Part shown: in pieces, positions 35,941 to 47,782 of the stretch
Layout of the letters: each line of letters opens with the position of its first letter
Position numbering within the stretch: the stretch's first letter is position 1
DNA from: Bisporella sp. PMI_857
Taxonomy: Eukaryota > Ascomycota > Leotiomycetes > Helotiales > Helotiaceae
Assembly: GCA_021307315.1 (NCBI GenBank)
Contig: JAJSPD010000018.1
Span: 1 to 64,000 of the forward strand
Direction of reading: 5' to 3'
Length of the DNA: 64,000 nt
Notes under the pieces: model-generated
Database searches by the model: none
The model's input: the letters and a program-made list of their open reading frames with translations, nothing else
Told to the model about the DNA's origin: nothing
Made by a program: the position numbers and the translations under genes

Positions 35941-36557
35941 ATACGCCTTACCTTGATACCCTTTCCTTTGGCCAAACACCCATCATCTGCATCGCGTGGG
36001 CCCGTCCCTCGCATAGAGCGCAAGCATGCCGCACCTGCCTTGCGGCGCCGGCGCCTTGCCCTCCGCCTGCCTATGAAACATACAACATCACGTACTTCCA
36101 GACGTATTTTACATACTGTGGTTACACGCCACTTGGGACTCCTTGTCCTGCGGCTTCTTTGCCAAGCCAAACGCCGAGCATCCTGAAGAGTCAAGAAGAG
36201 AGTGAGGAAAGTCTGGAGAGAAGGGTAGAAGGTACCGCTTCGGTACCTGTTCGAGACTGGAGAACCATAACGACTGTTGTGCTTATATTTCTGATTACTT
36301 TTGTTGGAGTCATAGTTGTTGCGCTGCTCTTCCGGAAGAGGCTAGGGAGGATGGGCCGGTCAAGGGAGGAAGATAAGATTGGTAAGGCAGAATTGCATGC
36401 TCAGGGGGTTGATAGAACAGTGGGAAGGATAGAACTGTGTGTAAACAGTGCTGGGGTGGGAGAGTTGGATGCGGACCGGGACTGGAAGGTGGAGTTGCCG
36501 GCGAGAGAACCAGTTGGGTGGGAGGTTGATGGTGGTGTAAGGAGAAGGAGTTTTTGA
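35941..36557 (+). CDS. Single-pass membrane protein with Cys-rich ectodomain (5' end uncertain)
   Basis: One plus-strand frame is open from just after a TTTAG acceptor (35940) to the stop at 36557, about 205 codons. It begins with a Cys-containing segment (FGQTPIICIAWARP, CRTCLAAPAPCPPPAYETYN, then YFTYCGYTPLGTPCPAA), followed by a short linker, one clear transmembrane helix (TTVVLIFLITFVGVIVVALL, about 36265-36330), a basic stop-transfer FRKRLGR, and a charged cytoplasmic tail. This layout suits fungal surface proteins with a secreted N-terminus. A first exon with the start and signal peptide is missing. Overlapping frames on the other strand lack such structure. No family name assigned. Confidence 0.45.
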
Positions 36558-38109
36558 GTAGAGTTTTGACGTTGGATAACGTAGAAAACGAGGCAATTGT
36601 CTTATGGATGGAGCTGAATAGAGGCCTTCCAACAGAATTGAAGATTATCGGCAGCCGAAGTATTTTCTGCTTGATCGCCCCCAAAGACTCCTAATATCAT
36701 TTGCGTGCACACATCAAACAGATGTACGAGGGACTGTCTCACAATTCGGGCTCATAAAACTCGGAAACTAGTATCGAATCTCAGTCATAAGCAATAATGA
36801 AGGTGCAGCATCTAATTCCGGATGATTCTCCTTTTTGCTTTTCGAAGGCAGGTTTCATTTTGGAGAACAAACAACATCATAGCTTTCAACAGTCAAGGCA
36901 ACAAATAGAATGATACGGCGAATGATACGGGGAATGATAAACTTCCCAAGTATTCTGCAAGTATAGATAAAATGGTTTATTTCAACCAAGAAGACGGCGA
37001 AGTTGCTGACTCTTTTGACCTTCAAGGCGAATGTTTCACTTTGAACTCTCCTCCGGCCTGATGAAAGGCCGTGTGGACTACGCGGCCTCATATGCATGCA
37101 GTCTTCTCGATGATGTACTCCGCGGCGAGAGCCAAGGTCGTCCGCTAACCCATGTCGCTTTGGAGAGATATAGCAGGACTCGTCGTTGTTGTATCAGGAA
37201 AAGGGCAAACTTAGTCGGCTAGGTGGTCGTTATTTGGGAAGGTGTCCAAATGGCTTGGCGTTTGTGGCGCGTGCTCTGAGAGGTACAGAGAACGCCACAA
37301 TCCTCTTGAACCTCACTTTCTAACCCTCCTCATCGAGAAAAAACAGCCATGAATTCAAGCGAGAATCCAGTGGCGAATCACACCCTTGATATCCATCACC
37401 CCACCCTTTGCTATGCACCACAATGTATAATTTCAATACTTCTACATTTTTGGCAGACAAGCCACAACAACCAGATCATAGACTCGGCGGATGTGCCTCA
37501 ACGCTTGGGCTTCGCTGCGTCGACGGATTGAGCACTGTCTGACCCGAACACCTTTCCCCACTGGTTCAAGACGTCCCAGGAAGCACAAGATTAGAAGTTA
37601 CTGCATGATCGGCGTTGTTGAGCTGGCCAGGATACTGGGCCGGAAAGGGTGGGATAGGCAGGGGATAATCCGCAGGCGGGCATGGCTTGGAGGGACGCTT
37701 ATGCAAGTAATCTGTGGTAGCGGATGGCCTAGAGTCACGCAAATGCTTCCCGGGCAATCGATATCGTGGATTCTCATGGGTATCGATATCCTATTCTTGG
37801 TGGGTGAGGGTGATGCCAGGCTTTCTTATCATGGGATACTCTCCTGCATTTGAGATGCAGATGGGAGATGTCTACGAAAGGTAGACCAGTCGTCTACTTT
37901 ATATTGCTTTACTGCTCGCATGTCACGTCACATATTGGAGTAGGCAATGGGAGTGCCGAATAGACTTTTCTGGTGGTGCTCTATCTAGCAAGTTTGCTAG
38001 ACCAACTGACCACCCACTAGTTCATGCTGAGCTTGGGAAAACATATTTAAGCTCTTTAAAAGATAGTAGGAATGGTTTGTTCCATCTCTTTCCAAAACCC
38101 CTGGTATCT
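36558..38109. other. Intergenic, with a possible small decayed minus-strand frame
   Basis: At 37566-37850 the minus strand reads a proline-rich frame (HENPRYRLPGKHLRD, then CPPADYPLPIPPFPAQYPG) interrupted by one TAG. It may be a relic of a short gene. The rest holds the promoter of the galactose oxidase gene. Confidence 0.3.
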
Positions 38110-40456
38110 ATGCTGTTAAAGATGTTCAACAACCGGCTCATTATATTTCTTTCTACCTTCACGTCTGTGACGGGTCTCACTATCACAACTGACTCATCTA
38201 ATGCTGGAAATGAGGCAGCACTAGCTGGTGATGGAAACACCGGAACTTTCTGGCATTCTCAGTATTCCCCTTCGGTGGCCCCTCTGCCTCATTGGGCGAT
38301 AGTTGATCTAGGCTCACCTGCTCTGATAAACGGATTCAATTACCTACCTCGTCAAACGAGTAATCGAAATGGTAACATCGGGCAATACAGGATCGAAACC
38401 AGCTCAGACAGTTCTATATGGACACAAGTTGCGAATGGAAGCTTCATCGATGACAGTAAGTATTCCGTGTAACAAACTCCTCATCTACATAAACGAGAAT
38501 TCTTTCACTTTTAACAGCCCCATTTGTCGCCTCGATGCTTTCCTAACATATCGAGCTATTGCTGATAGAGAATTTTGTAGACTCGAAGAAATATGTTGGC
38601 TTCACAGCTGTCACTGCAAGTATGTGACGACGATGAACAGTCGGCATTTATCCTCGTGAGCTATTCCAAGAGTTTCAAGGCTGACCATATGTAGGATATG
38701 TCCGTGTCACCGCACTAACCGAGGCAGGAGGACGCGGTCAATGGACAAGTGCAGCCGAGTTTGGAGTCAATTCAGCACCAACAACGACAAACCTTGGACA
38801 ATGGAGCCCTGTCATTCCTTTCCCGCTCGTACCAGCTGGAGCGTTTCTCCTTCCAAGCGGAAAAATCCTCACCTTTTCCTCATATAAGATCAACGCTTAC
38901 TATGGGAGCGGCTTGACTTACACTGCTACATACGACCCAGCGACAAACACGGTTTCTCAGCAAACAGTATCAAACACTGGCCATGATATGTTTTGTCCCG
39001 GGATCTCGCTTGATGTCAATGGCAGGGCAATTGTGACAGGAGGTGACGATGCTTATAAAACCAGTATCCTTGACCCTAACACCGGCGCGTGGATTACTGG
39101 CGCTCAGATGAAGATTTCTCGTGGTTATCAATCATCAACTACGCTCTCAGATGGTCGGATTTTCACTATTGGGGGTTCATGGAATGGTGGTAAAGGTGGC
39201 AAGAATGGAGAAATCTACGATCCGAAAACTAATGTTTGGTCTTTACTTAAAGGTTGCCCTGTTGCGCCGATGCTCACAGCCGATGCTCAAGGTATCTTCC
39301 GATCAGATAATCATGCGTGGTTATTTGCATGGAAGAACGGTTATGTTCTTCAGGCGGGTCCTAGTAAAGCTATGAACTGGTATGGTACTAGTGGGACTGG
39401 ATCCCAAGCCCCTGCAGGAAACCGAGCTTCAGCAGTCGACTCCATGAACGGTGTTGCTGTGTTATATGATGCTGTTGCTGGCAAGGTATGTGATTCTTAA
39501 ATTCCAAACCTAGTATACTTATCCATGACAGGTATTTGCAGCTGGAGGTTCGCCAAGCTATCAAAACTCAGATGCGCATAACAAAGCATATCTCATCACA
39601 ATTAGCGCACCACTCACCACGCCTACAGTGACAACTCTAAGTTCCATGACGTACGCCCGAGCATTCCACAACAGTGTTGTGCTTCCCGATGGCAAGGTAT
39701 TTGTCGTCGGCGGACAGACACGGGCAGCCCCCTTCTCTGATGCAAACACCATCTATAACCCTGAGCTCTGGGATCCTGCAACCCAAACATTCACCCTTCT
39801 TCCTCCGCACGTGGTTCCCCGGAATTATCACAGTGTCGCTATTCTTCAACATGATGCAAGAGTATTTGTAGGAGGCAGCGGTCTTTGTGGAGATAGTTGT
39901 GGAACGAACCATGCAGATGCAGAGATCTTTAGTCCATCGTATCTGTATACATCTGCTGGTGCGCTTGCTACGCGGCCTGTTATCAATTCTGTGTCTCCTT
40001 CAGCACTCCCTGTTGGCGCCACGTTAACAGTTGTGACCAACTCAGCAATCTCGAGTTGGTCGCTTATCCGGTTCGGCTCTGGTAAGGGTTACCAGATTGT
40101 CAGCCAAACATATTGCTAATGCGGATGTAGCGACACACACAGTGAATACCGACCAACGCCGCATCGCTTTGACACCAGCTACAACTTCTGGGACAACGTA
40201 CACTTTCATCATCCCTAATGATTCGGGTATTGCATTGCCTGGGTACTGGATGTTATTCGCTCTGAACAGTGCTGGTGTGCCTAGTGTTGCTAAGAATGTT
40301 CGAATTACGGTATGTATAGCGTCTTTTTTCTCAATCGGTATCTAGCTTCACCAAGATATGCCCCCCAAACAGACGGGCAACTTGAAGCGTGATTCTCACC
40401 TGTCATTCGGAACCTCATTATATCTTACTAACATGCTTCGTGGAATGCAGATATGA
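38110..40456 (+). CDS. Galactose-oxidase-type copper radical oxidase (AA5) with N-terminal F5/8C module
   Basis: A six-exon model gives about 662 residues: 38110-38455, 38581-38619, 38695-39485, 39532-40081, 40131-40309 and 40373-40456. All introns are GT-AG and the phases agree. The last intron is optional; reading through ends the protein at 40345. A signal peptide (MFNNRLIIFLSTFTSVTG) precedes an F5/8 type C (CBM32-like) galactose-binding domain, then a seven-blade Kelch domain and the C-terminal DUF1929 domain. All active-site residues known from Fusarium galactose oxidase have counterparts: Cys in GHDMFCPG and Tyr in SRGYQSS (thioether pair), Trp in TIGGSWNG, Tyr-His in PRNYHSV, and His in ATHTVNTDQRR. 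It should oxidise a primary alcohol on galactosides or similar substrates outside the cell, producing an aldehyde and hydrogen peroxide. Confidence 0.9.
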
Positions 40457-41186
40457 GAGATCGTTTGGTTCGTAAGAACATAATACTGCAAGATTGAAGC
40501 GGAGTATGCAATTTAATAATATGGGTATGTCGTTTGTGCATAAAGTTGACTAGTATGACCAAATGGGTTCGATATATCTTGCAATAACGAATACAATTAA
40601 TCTGCCGCGCCACCTCTCCTTGTTAATACTGCTTATCTTGTTTGTTGGTGCAGCCCATCCTACTTAGATGCATGATATCCGCCGATGACTAATCAGCGCT
40701 GCATTTTCAAGTACCATCCCTATGATTCCAAATCGACCTTATCTCGTCGGAGCAAGCGCTTTCTCAAATCATGTCAAATCGAATGAAATTCAATGGCATC
40801 TTATTACTTAGCGTGTTGTATGTGCATGCGCCATACTGAGTAATCATCTGCCCCGCATCGCTGGGCCACAAGGCCAAGCAAGCCATGTCGGCCAGTCGGC
40901 CAACCAAAATTCTGACAATTCCAATTTCAAGATCCTGGGCGGTCGTTTCGGGGACTTGGGATTCAGCCTCTATTTGAGTTTCCCATGAGATCAGATCACG
41001 ACAACTTATTACAGCCAAAGCTCGCTGCTTGCAGGTATCCTCGCTTAAGCAAGCTCAATGACAAATGGTGGTGCTCGATGTCGTGTTTGTCCTATATATA
41101 AGAGACTAGAGGCCTCTCGAATAGGCTCTCTTTTTCTCTCTATAATCAAAGCACTTGACCAGACCCTTTGTTAACCACGATTCAGA
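40457..41186. other. Intergenic between oxidase and catalase-like gene
   Basis: No gene. The last 100 bases contain a TATA box and a CT-rich tract typical of a fungal promoter. Confidence 0.5.
41093..41101 (+). promoter_or_regulatory. TATA box of the catalase-like gene
   Basis: TATATATAA lies about 86 bp before the ATG at 41187. A CT-rich run (CTCTCTTTTTCTCTCT, about 41125-41142) lies between, where transcription would start. Confidence 0.5.
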
Positions 41187-42128
41187 ATGCCTTTCCCTAA
41201 CGATGAAGAGCTCATGAAGACAGCTGCCGACCTCGTCGCCCAGCTTCAAGCCATCTTCGGCCCCCATCCCGGATTCCGCCCCGCGCACGCAAAAGGCGTC
41301 CTCCTCACAGGAACTTTCACCCCTTCCACGACGGCCGCCTCCCTTTCCAAGGCTCCTCACTTCTCTCTCCCTTCCACACCTGTTCTCATTCGGTTCTCCA
41401 ACTCCACCGGCCTGCCCAACATCCCTGACACAGATGAGAACGCCGACCCGCGCGGTATTGCGGTAAGGTTCCAGCTTCCGGAGGTAGATGGCAGGAGACG
41501 ACATACCGATATCATCGCGCACAGCACGCCTACGTTCCCGACCCGTACCGGCGCAGAGTTTCTCCAGTTCCTGAAGGCCTTGGCGGCGGGAGGCGACGCG
41601 GTCGGGAAGTTCCTCGGGGAGCACCCGAAAGCGCTGGTGCATGTGCAGTGGCCGAAACCCGCGCCGGAGAGCTTCGGCACGGAGAAGTACTGGAGCGTCA
41701 ACGCTTTCAAGCTCGTTAGCGCCGAGGGGAAGGAGACCTTTGTGCGCTATCAAATCGTCCCCACAGCCAGCATCTCTACCCTCTCGGCCGAGGAACTCAA
41801 AGCCAAGGACGCGGAATATCTCTCGACGGAGATCAGGGAGCGGGTCGCGAACGGCCCTGTGGGGTTTAAGATCCTGGCCCAGCTGGCTGTAGAGGGGGAT
41901 GCGACGGATGATGCGACGGAGCACTGGGCCGAGAGCAATCCCGTGGTCGAGCTGGGCAGCTTGGAGCTCACGGCGGCCAAGAGCGAAGAGGAGAACTTAA
42001 AGGAGCAGAAGACGGTGATTTTCGACCCGGTTCCGAGGGTTGATGGCGTTGAGCCTAGCGCAGATCCGTTGTTGGAGGTGCGGGCGGCACTTTATTTGAT
42101 TAGTGGGAAGCAAAGGAGGGCTGCATGA
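41187..42128 (+). CDS. Catalase-like (SrpA-type) haem protein
   Basis: An intact single-exon frame of 313 residues from ATG 41187. The catalase fold core is recognisable: FRPAHAKGVLLTGTF contains the distal His, followed by PVLIRFSNSTG, the DPRGIAVRF motif and an STPTFPTRT segment. It is much shorter than true catalases (about 480 or more residues) and lacks their C-terminal wrapping region. This fits the catalase-related peroxidase group (SrpA/mini-catalase), which uses haem to reduce peroxides. No signal peptide or peroxisomal SKL end is seen (it ends QRRAA), so it is probably cytosolic. It lies 730 bp downstream of the galactose oxidase, same strand. GC content and codon use are higher than in its neighbours. 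Confidence 0.85.
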   Translation: MPFPNDEELMKTAADLVAQLQAIFGPHPGFRPAHAKGVLLTGTFTPSTTAASLSKAPHFSLPSTPVLIRFSNSTGLPNIPDTDENADPRGIAVRFQLPEVDGRRRHTDIIAHSTPTFPTRTGAEFLQFLKALAAGGDAVGKFLGEHPKALVHVQWPKPAPESFGTEKYWSVNAFKLVSAEGKETFVRYQIVPTASISTLSAEELKAKDAEYLSTEIRERVANGPVGFKILAQLAVEGDATDDATEHWAESNPVVELGSLELTAAKSEEENLKEQKTVIFDPVPRVDGVEPSADPLLEVRAALYLISGKQRRAA

Positions 42129-42996
42129 GTGCTTGATTGGAGAAATTAGAGACATGTTCACGCCCTGTGATGAGTATTTCGCTTCGGCAACTTGGGCAGG
42201 CTAGTTAACCAGATTAATTTGGCTAGTTGAATTATTCCTCACCTAACTCATACTTAATATCTGCCTTCGTTTGCGCTTTATTAGCCTTCATTCTATGTAT
42301 AAATTAAGTTAATTTCCTTAATTTACATGCTGGTAATCGTCAGCTTTACGAAGACGTTCTTTGCCTGCCAAAGTATCACCAGCACCAACCTAACTCAGGG
42401 GCAGCGCATTTCCTGAATCCCAGCACATTTATTTTACAGGTTATTGCTTGACATGAAGTTTCCATATTCTACCTGTGTGATTCCTTGACGAACAGATCGT
42501 GTCCTCCAAACATTGAGTTTTGTAGTGTATTTCTGAAATGATAAGATGATTATTCTTCCTTGAATTGCGAGTTGGAATGTTCAAATCGCATAGATTTAGA
42601 TAAAGATGCTGCAAATATAAAATTATATAAGGGAAACAAAATATCCCTCATCCAGCCCTTGGCGCAAAGCCACAAAGCCCAGGCCCCAGGCACCACGATG
42701 ATGATTGACGATGTGCATACTTATCACGTGATTATCAGAGAGAGGAGTAGAGGAGCGAGTAGAGGATGTACACGCTGCAACGAACGGATATATGCAAGAT
42801 CAAGAAAGATGCTGTATAAACACTTGAAGGGCTACCTGCTTGCCAGGTAATCATAACCCAATACGGTCAGTATGAACCAAGGATAAAGTGCCAACTTAGC
42901 CACGTGAATTAGGCTCCAAGAAAAATGTGTATAATATTATGGAACGTTCTCCTCAGGTATCCCATTGTAGACTCATCTTAGAACTCCACTTCCATT
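42129..42996. other. Intergenic, no gene seen
   Basis: AT-rich after 42220. A short frame at 42560-42850 lacks any support. Confidence 0.4.
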
Positions 42997-43596
42997 ATGT
43001 CTCGAGCAGTATATCTTCTTATCATCCATTCAAATCCATTTCCAGCCCACTGGGCTTTATGGATACCAAGTCTTGTTGACCCTAAGTTGGGAAAACACAT
43101 TAATGTACGAGGCGATTCAATGACGGGCTTTAGTCACGAATTTGAAAGACGCTATGCTCTAGGAGACACTGTAGGCACATATTCGACAATTCTAGTAGGC
43201 AAAGTAGATGAGAGGTACTTAGAAGTTTTCTCATCCCAATATTTTACATATCACAAATTCGACGAAGGGTAAAAATTGATAGGCGTAAACCTGCAGCCAT
43301 ATACTCGATGAAATTGAAATTGAAAGCAAAGATAACTTCGCAATTGATCTTCTGGAGGAGAAGACATTGCTGGTGCCTGCTCCAGAAAAGAGTCTGAGGT
43401 CAACACGGACATCTGCTCTGGTGGGTGCTTTGTATTCTCATCAATCTACGAACTGACCTCTAATTAGGGCGTGAGAACTCGAATTGTTTTGAAAAATTGC
43501 CAGACATGAATGGCAGACTATATCGAACTTCTTGTGACCCAAGGCATCGTCCCGGCAGAAGCATTGGGAGTGGTGAAGAATGCACCAAGAAACTAG
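42997..43596 (+). pseudogene. Small conserved fungal protein, broken
   Basis: Three collinear coding blocks are seen: 42997-43268 (from an ATG; YLLIIHSNPFPAHWALWIP, then GFSHEFERRYALGD), 43297-43420 (ILDEIEIE, then LLVPAPEKSLRS) and 43468-43596 (VRTRIVLKNCQT, a TGA at 43507, then MADYIELLVTQGIVP and a proper TAG). The second join (GTGGGT...ATTAG, 47 bp) is a normal intron. The first gap would have to be a 28 bp intron (GTAAAA...TGCAG), too short for normal fungal splicing. The TGA stands where Trp is expected (CQTW). The protein resembles a family of unknown function common in filamentous fungi. It might still make a form truncated by about 29 residues. Confidence 0.55.
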
Positions 43597-45719
43597 CTTC
43601 AAGTTTCTGCATCAGTGGCGGCTCTGTACTCCTAGCTTCGGTGGCATTGAACAGTCAGAGGCCAAACTTGCCAAGGCTTTGAACTCGAACCACTGGTTAG
43701 CTCTTGTAATAAATAAGAATTTCTGACAAACTTTATCGTTAAAGCAAAGGAGCAAATCAGACCAACGGTCTCACCCAAAGGCTGACAGTTTGATCCAGTT
43801 TCTGTAGACTAGAGCACTGCAGCTTCGTTATGACAATGCTATGTCCTCAGGGGCGTTGAATTCAGCACAATACATGACTTGAACGTGCTTATCAAAGTCT
43901 AAGGTAGCATTCACATAGAATTGAGTGATGCCAGGAGTATCGCAGTTCATACAAACATAGTGGTTTCAATTGTGGCGATTGCCACAAGGTATTCATCGGG
44001 ATGATATTTATACGTATCGCAATCACTTCGCTTATAAATAACTCACCACATTCATCCCCTGACAAACATGTGCGGCTCCCATTGTAAATAGTATCTGCTT
44101 GTTCCTCATGATCGCCCGAGGGATGGTTCAGCTTTCGGCAGACAGAGTTGCGGCCGGGCGGCCACTCCAATGCTCGACCTCATCTCCACCACATATCCCT
44201 TCACAGAAATTTCATACAAATTATCGTCATGTTTGATTATATTTCGGGGGTATGCAGCATTAGCGTCCCTCCCTAAACGGCTGATCTCGTTAATCATATA
44301 ACATTGGGCGTTCGTTTGGTTCGAGGGAAGGCTATTGCCTGGAGTCGGAAAGCCCCAAGTAGAAGAAGGCAGACGCCGACAGGAAACATATATTGGCTAG
44401 AGAAAGCTTGTCCAACGTTAGCAGATAAAAGTGTGACTAGACAGTTCCTCAACATCATATGCCACATGGGGAACGGCTTCTAGAGTACGACGTGGAGCTC
44501 TGTTGGGCATCGCAAACATAGTGAGCAGACCGCTCCTCGACCGCACAGACTGAGGCTGATAATATTTTGCCGCAAAGCAATCCGATACCAAAGTATTTGT
44601 GCTTCCGAGCTGTCGCTGTGGCCTCGCTGTTGCACAAATGTGGCGTTGGCGTACGACACGCCAACGCATTTCTCCATTTTTGGCGGCATCCCCCTCCTCT
44701 CAGGCACCAACAGCGCAGCTTTCGTTTATCATAACCTTATCGCTTCGAGCAACACTCTTGCAGCTGGATATTTAATACATGATGCAGCAGCTACAGTACA
44801 GTATCGCAGAGAGAGATGACCGCATGGGAGAGCCTGGACGTGCATGAACCTAATATGGGGCAGGAGATTTCGAGGAGCGATAAAGATCGTGCTAAACCTT
44901 GGTCCATGCGGGCAGCCGAGCGGAATTGAGACCATACAGTACGTTGCAAGTAACGGCCGTGGGGCTAACCGAAGTTGATGTTGCATCTCCGAACCTTCAT
45001 GGCTCGAGTTCATGGGGGTGTTGGCTGCCGTGTTCCTGGACATCAAATTTCCCCTCCCCTGTCGAGTTCCCAACTCAGGTCTGAAAAATCATGCCAAGCA
45101 GTCAGCGGAAAGGGGCCGAGTCTTCCAGACATGTTAAGCACCTTGTCTATCAATATTTGATCCTCAACAATCCCGGAGGCGGATCCCATGGATGCATATC
45201 TCCAATACGAGGATGAAAAAAATCTCATAATTTTGTGTCACTGCAGCTGCCGTGCAACATCGAAAACGCAGGTCCCAACATTGGCTGCCCTCCACTCAGC
45301 TGTGATATCCCATTACAGAAACTCAATGGGTTTCCAATGTTGTATAGAAGTCGATAACGAGTACAAATTGCTCATTCTGGTTGTTTATATCTGCAGCTAT
45401 CTCTATTTTACGACACTTGGCTGCCGATGATTTGCATAATACCCGTCGAAGTATGACCAGGGGCGCTGTTGACCCCGTAATTCTAGCAATTTTTCTTCAG
45501 CTTCACTCTCTAAGACCCTTGGTTATGCATTCGCACTATTGACTGAAGACTCAAGTCCTCGTCCCAAGCGTTTTGCGGGACATGGATAGAGCCGGATTAG
45601 AGTTCCGATTTCTCGTAGTTTTTTTTACTATACGAAGTATAAAGTCTAGCATGAATCCCTTCAAGTGATCTTCACCACCACGCATTCCATCCCAGTGATT
45701 ACCCACACACTTTTGAGCA
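43597..45719. other. Intergenic, possible decayed minus-strand frames
   Basis: On the minus strand, 44297-43892 shows two overlapping protein-like frames (HDDNLYEISVKGYVVEMRSS and RTCLSGDECGELFISE) that could be one frame-shifted relic; no family recognised. The remainder up to the WSC gene promoter holds nothing supported. Confidence 0.3.
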
Positions 45720-47377
45720 ATGGCTTCAAAATATCTTGGATCCGTCGTGAGCGCAGCTCTCCTACTGTCATCTGTTCTAGCTTCTCCTACAGTCGAGTAC
45801 TCGTCTAGTCTGAGCAAGCGAGACGGAGTCATTCCAGAAGTGTTGCCGGGATCATGGACTTCCCTCGGTTGTTATAGGTAAGCTGGAGCTACCTTGAATA
45901 ATGTTACTCTTACTGACCAAAGCTGCAGCGAGATTGATCGTACATTGACTGGAGGTGGCTACGACAATGCTACAACTAACACGATTGAATTATGTATCGG
46001 CTACTGTGAAGCGCGGGGTTTCATTTACGCCGGAACCGAGTACGGCTCTCAATGCTGTAAGCCGTAAAGTTTAAATATATTTGAAATGCCCACTGATCAA
46101 TCCCAGGGTGCGGTAACAGAATCACTCCTCCTTCAGCACCCTCCACTGGTTGCACTTTTACTTGCGGCGGGAACAGCACCCAAGCATGCGGTGGCGCAGA
46201 TCGTCTAAACATCTTCTGGAGTGGCCAAACTGGACCTCAAACAAACCCAGGCCCTGGCCTTTGGTCATCCCTTGGATGCTATACGTAAGTGCCAGCAAAA
46301 TGAGAATTTGATGCTAATCATGAAACTAACAGGCATCTAGTGAAGGACTGACTGGACGACTTCTCGTCAACGGCGTAGCTACAGTAGGCGGAGCTGAAGC
46401 GCTGACTATTGCGCTCTGTACAGATGCTTGTCGAGCTGGTGGTTACGCTCTCGCTGGAGCTGAATATGGCCAGGAATGTTGTAAGTTCTCCAAATGTCCT
46501 TTTTGAACGAGAAAGAAGTTAATCATAAATTCCAAAAGGGTGTGGCAATACTCTCTCCAACGGTGGAACTCTTGCTTCAGACGCTACTGAATGCAATGTA
46601 CTTTGCAAAGGAAATGGCTCAGAATTCTGTGGTGGCCCAAGCAGGCTTAATGTCTACAATTTCAATGGGACTTTCACGCCTCCCACACCAACCACAACAA
46701 CCAGTGTTTCACCAACAGCAGTACCGACAGCAGGAAGCTACGTCTACTATGGCTGCCAGACTGAAGGTTACAACGTCAGAGCTCTGTCGGCCAAAGGTAC
46801 TACCTCAGCGACCATGACCATCGGCACCTGTGAGGCTTTCTGCTCCGGTTACACCTATTTCGGAACAGAGTACGGCTCAGAATGTTGGTGCGGCAACTCA
46901 TTCGGTAACGGCTCAACGTCAGTCCCAGATACTGAGTGCAACTTCCGCTGCCCAGGCGACGTCTCCCAGTTCTGCGGTGCCGGCGATCGTCTCTCAGTCT
47001 ATATACGCAATGGCACCGACGCGCCGCAACCAACACCTACTGCACCACCCGCTAACCTTCCTACCGGCTGGTCATCGCAAGGCTGCTGGGTTGATGGCGA
47101 ATTCGGTCGTATTCTTTCCACCCAACAGCCTGATTCCGCTACCCTCACTATTGAGTCGTGTATCGGAGCCTGTTCGGCTGCGGGATTCACAATTGCAGGC
47201 TTAGAATATAGCTCACAGTGTTTCTGTGATACCCAGATCCGGAACGGTGGTTCACTAGCGATTGCGCAGACAGATTGCAATATGCCCTGTAGCGGAAACT
47301 CGGCGCAGGTTTGTGGTGCCGGCAACAGGCTCTCGATTTACTCGGTCGGGACGCCGGTTGTAAACCCGCCCGCGTAG
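45720..47377 (+). CDS. Secreted protein with four WSC domains
   Basis: A five-exon model encodes 480 residues: 45720-45877, 45929-46056, 46107-46284, 46341-46480 and 46539-47377. Phases are consistent and all splice sites are GT-AG. It starts with a signal peptide (MASKYLGSVVSAALLLSSVL). Four Cys-rich WSC repeats follow, each with the pattern G-C-(Y/W), CI-C, G---AG-EYG--CWCGN, C---C-G, and CG---RL--Y. The linkers are Thr/Pro-rich, as in the stretch before repeat 3. The introns of the first two repeats fall at the same places (inside the Cys-Tyr start and between EC and WCGN), pointing to origin by repeat duplication. WSC domains bind carbohydrate. There is no transmembrane helix, so it is a secreted or wall-bound lectin-like protein rather than a Wsc stress sensor. 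Confidence 0.92.
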
Positions 47378-47782
47378 AATGGCTCTGTTAGAACACTCTA
47401 CAATGCTGGTTTGAGATAGTGCCCTGACACTTCTTTTAATGATTTGATGGACGGACGGACGGATGGTTACTTTCTTTGGTTGGGGGACTCTCATACCAAC
47501 ATTTCTTTTGTTACAGGGATGATGGATAAGGGGTTAGATTCTCGGATATAATTGACTTAAAGATGAGGGAGTTGGATGAGTCCGCATAAAAGCACAAGGA
47601 TAGATAGTGTATAAGACTGAGGTACTTATTCGGAATAGTTCCAACGGACATAGATTTCTTCTGCCTTCTTGTACTGACTGGCAGCCTGGCTCGATGGGAA
47701 CTGCCGAGCGGCCCATCATCGCTCGGCTCTGCGCTATATACGATCGCTTCTCGGATTCTTGCTCATGCCAAAGGTCTCAGCC
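47378..47782. other. Short intergenic region with tetranucleotide repeats
   Basis: GGAC-type repeats (GGACGGACGGACGGATGG) lie at about 47450-47467. No gene. Confidence 0.5.

Noticed and set aside
35937..36194. Minus-strand Arg-rich frame opposite the membrane protein
   Set aside because: Composition is extreme (Arg runs) with no domain. The plus strand gives a Cys-rich segment followed by a proper transmembrane helix.
41106..41924. Long minus-strand open frame of 272 codons opposite the catalase-like gene
   Set aside because: It is an antisense shadow of a GC-rich coding exon. The plus-strand frame carries the conserved catalase-fold motifs, a TATA box and a good start.
43660..43730. Candidate tRNA suggested by a GGTTCGAGTTC-like T-loop on the minus strand
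   Set aside because: The flanking bases do not form the T-arm, acceptor or anticodon stems. No tRNA was found elsewhere in the window by the same test.
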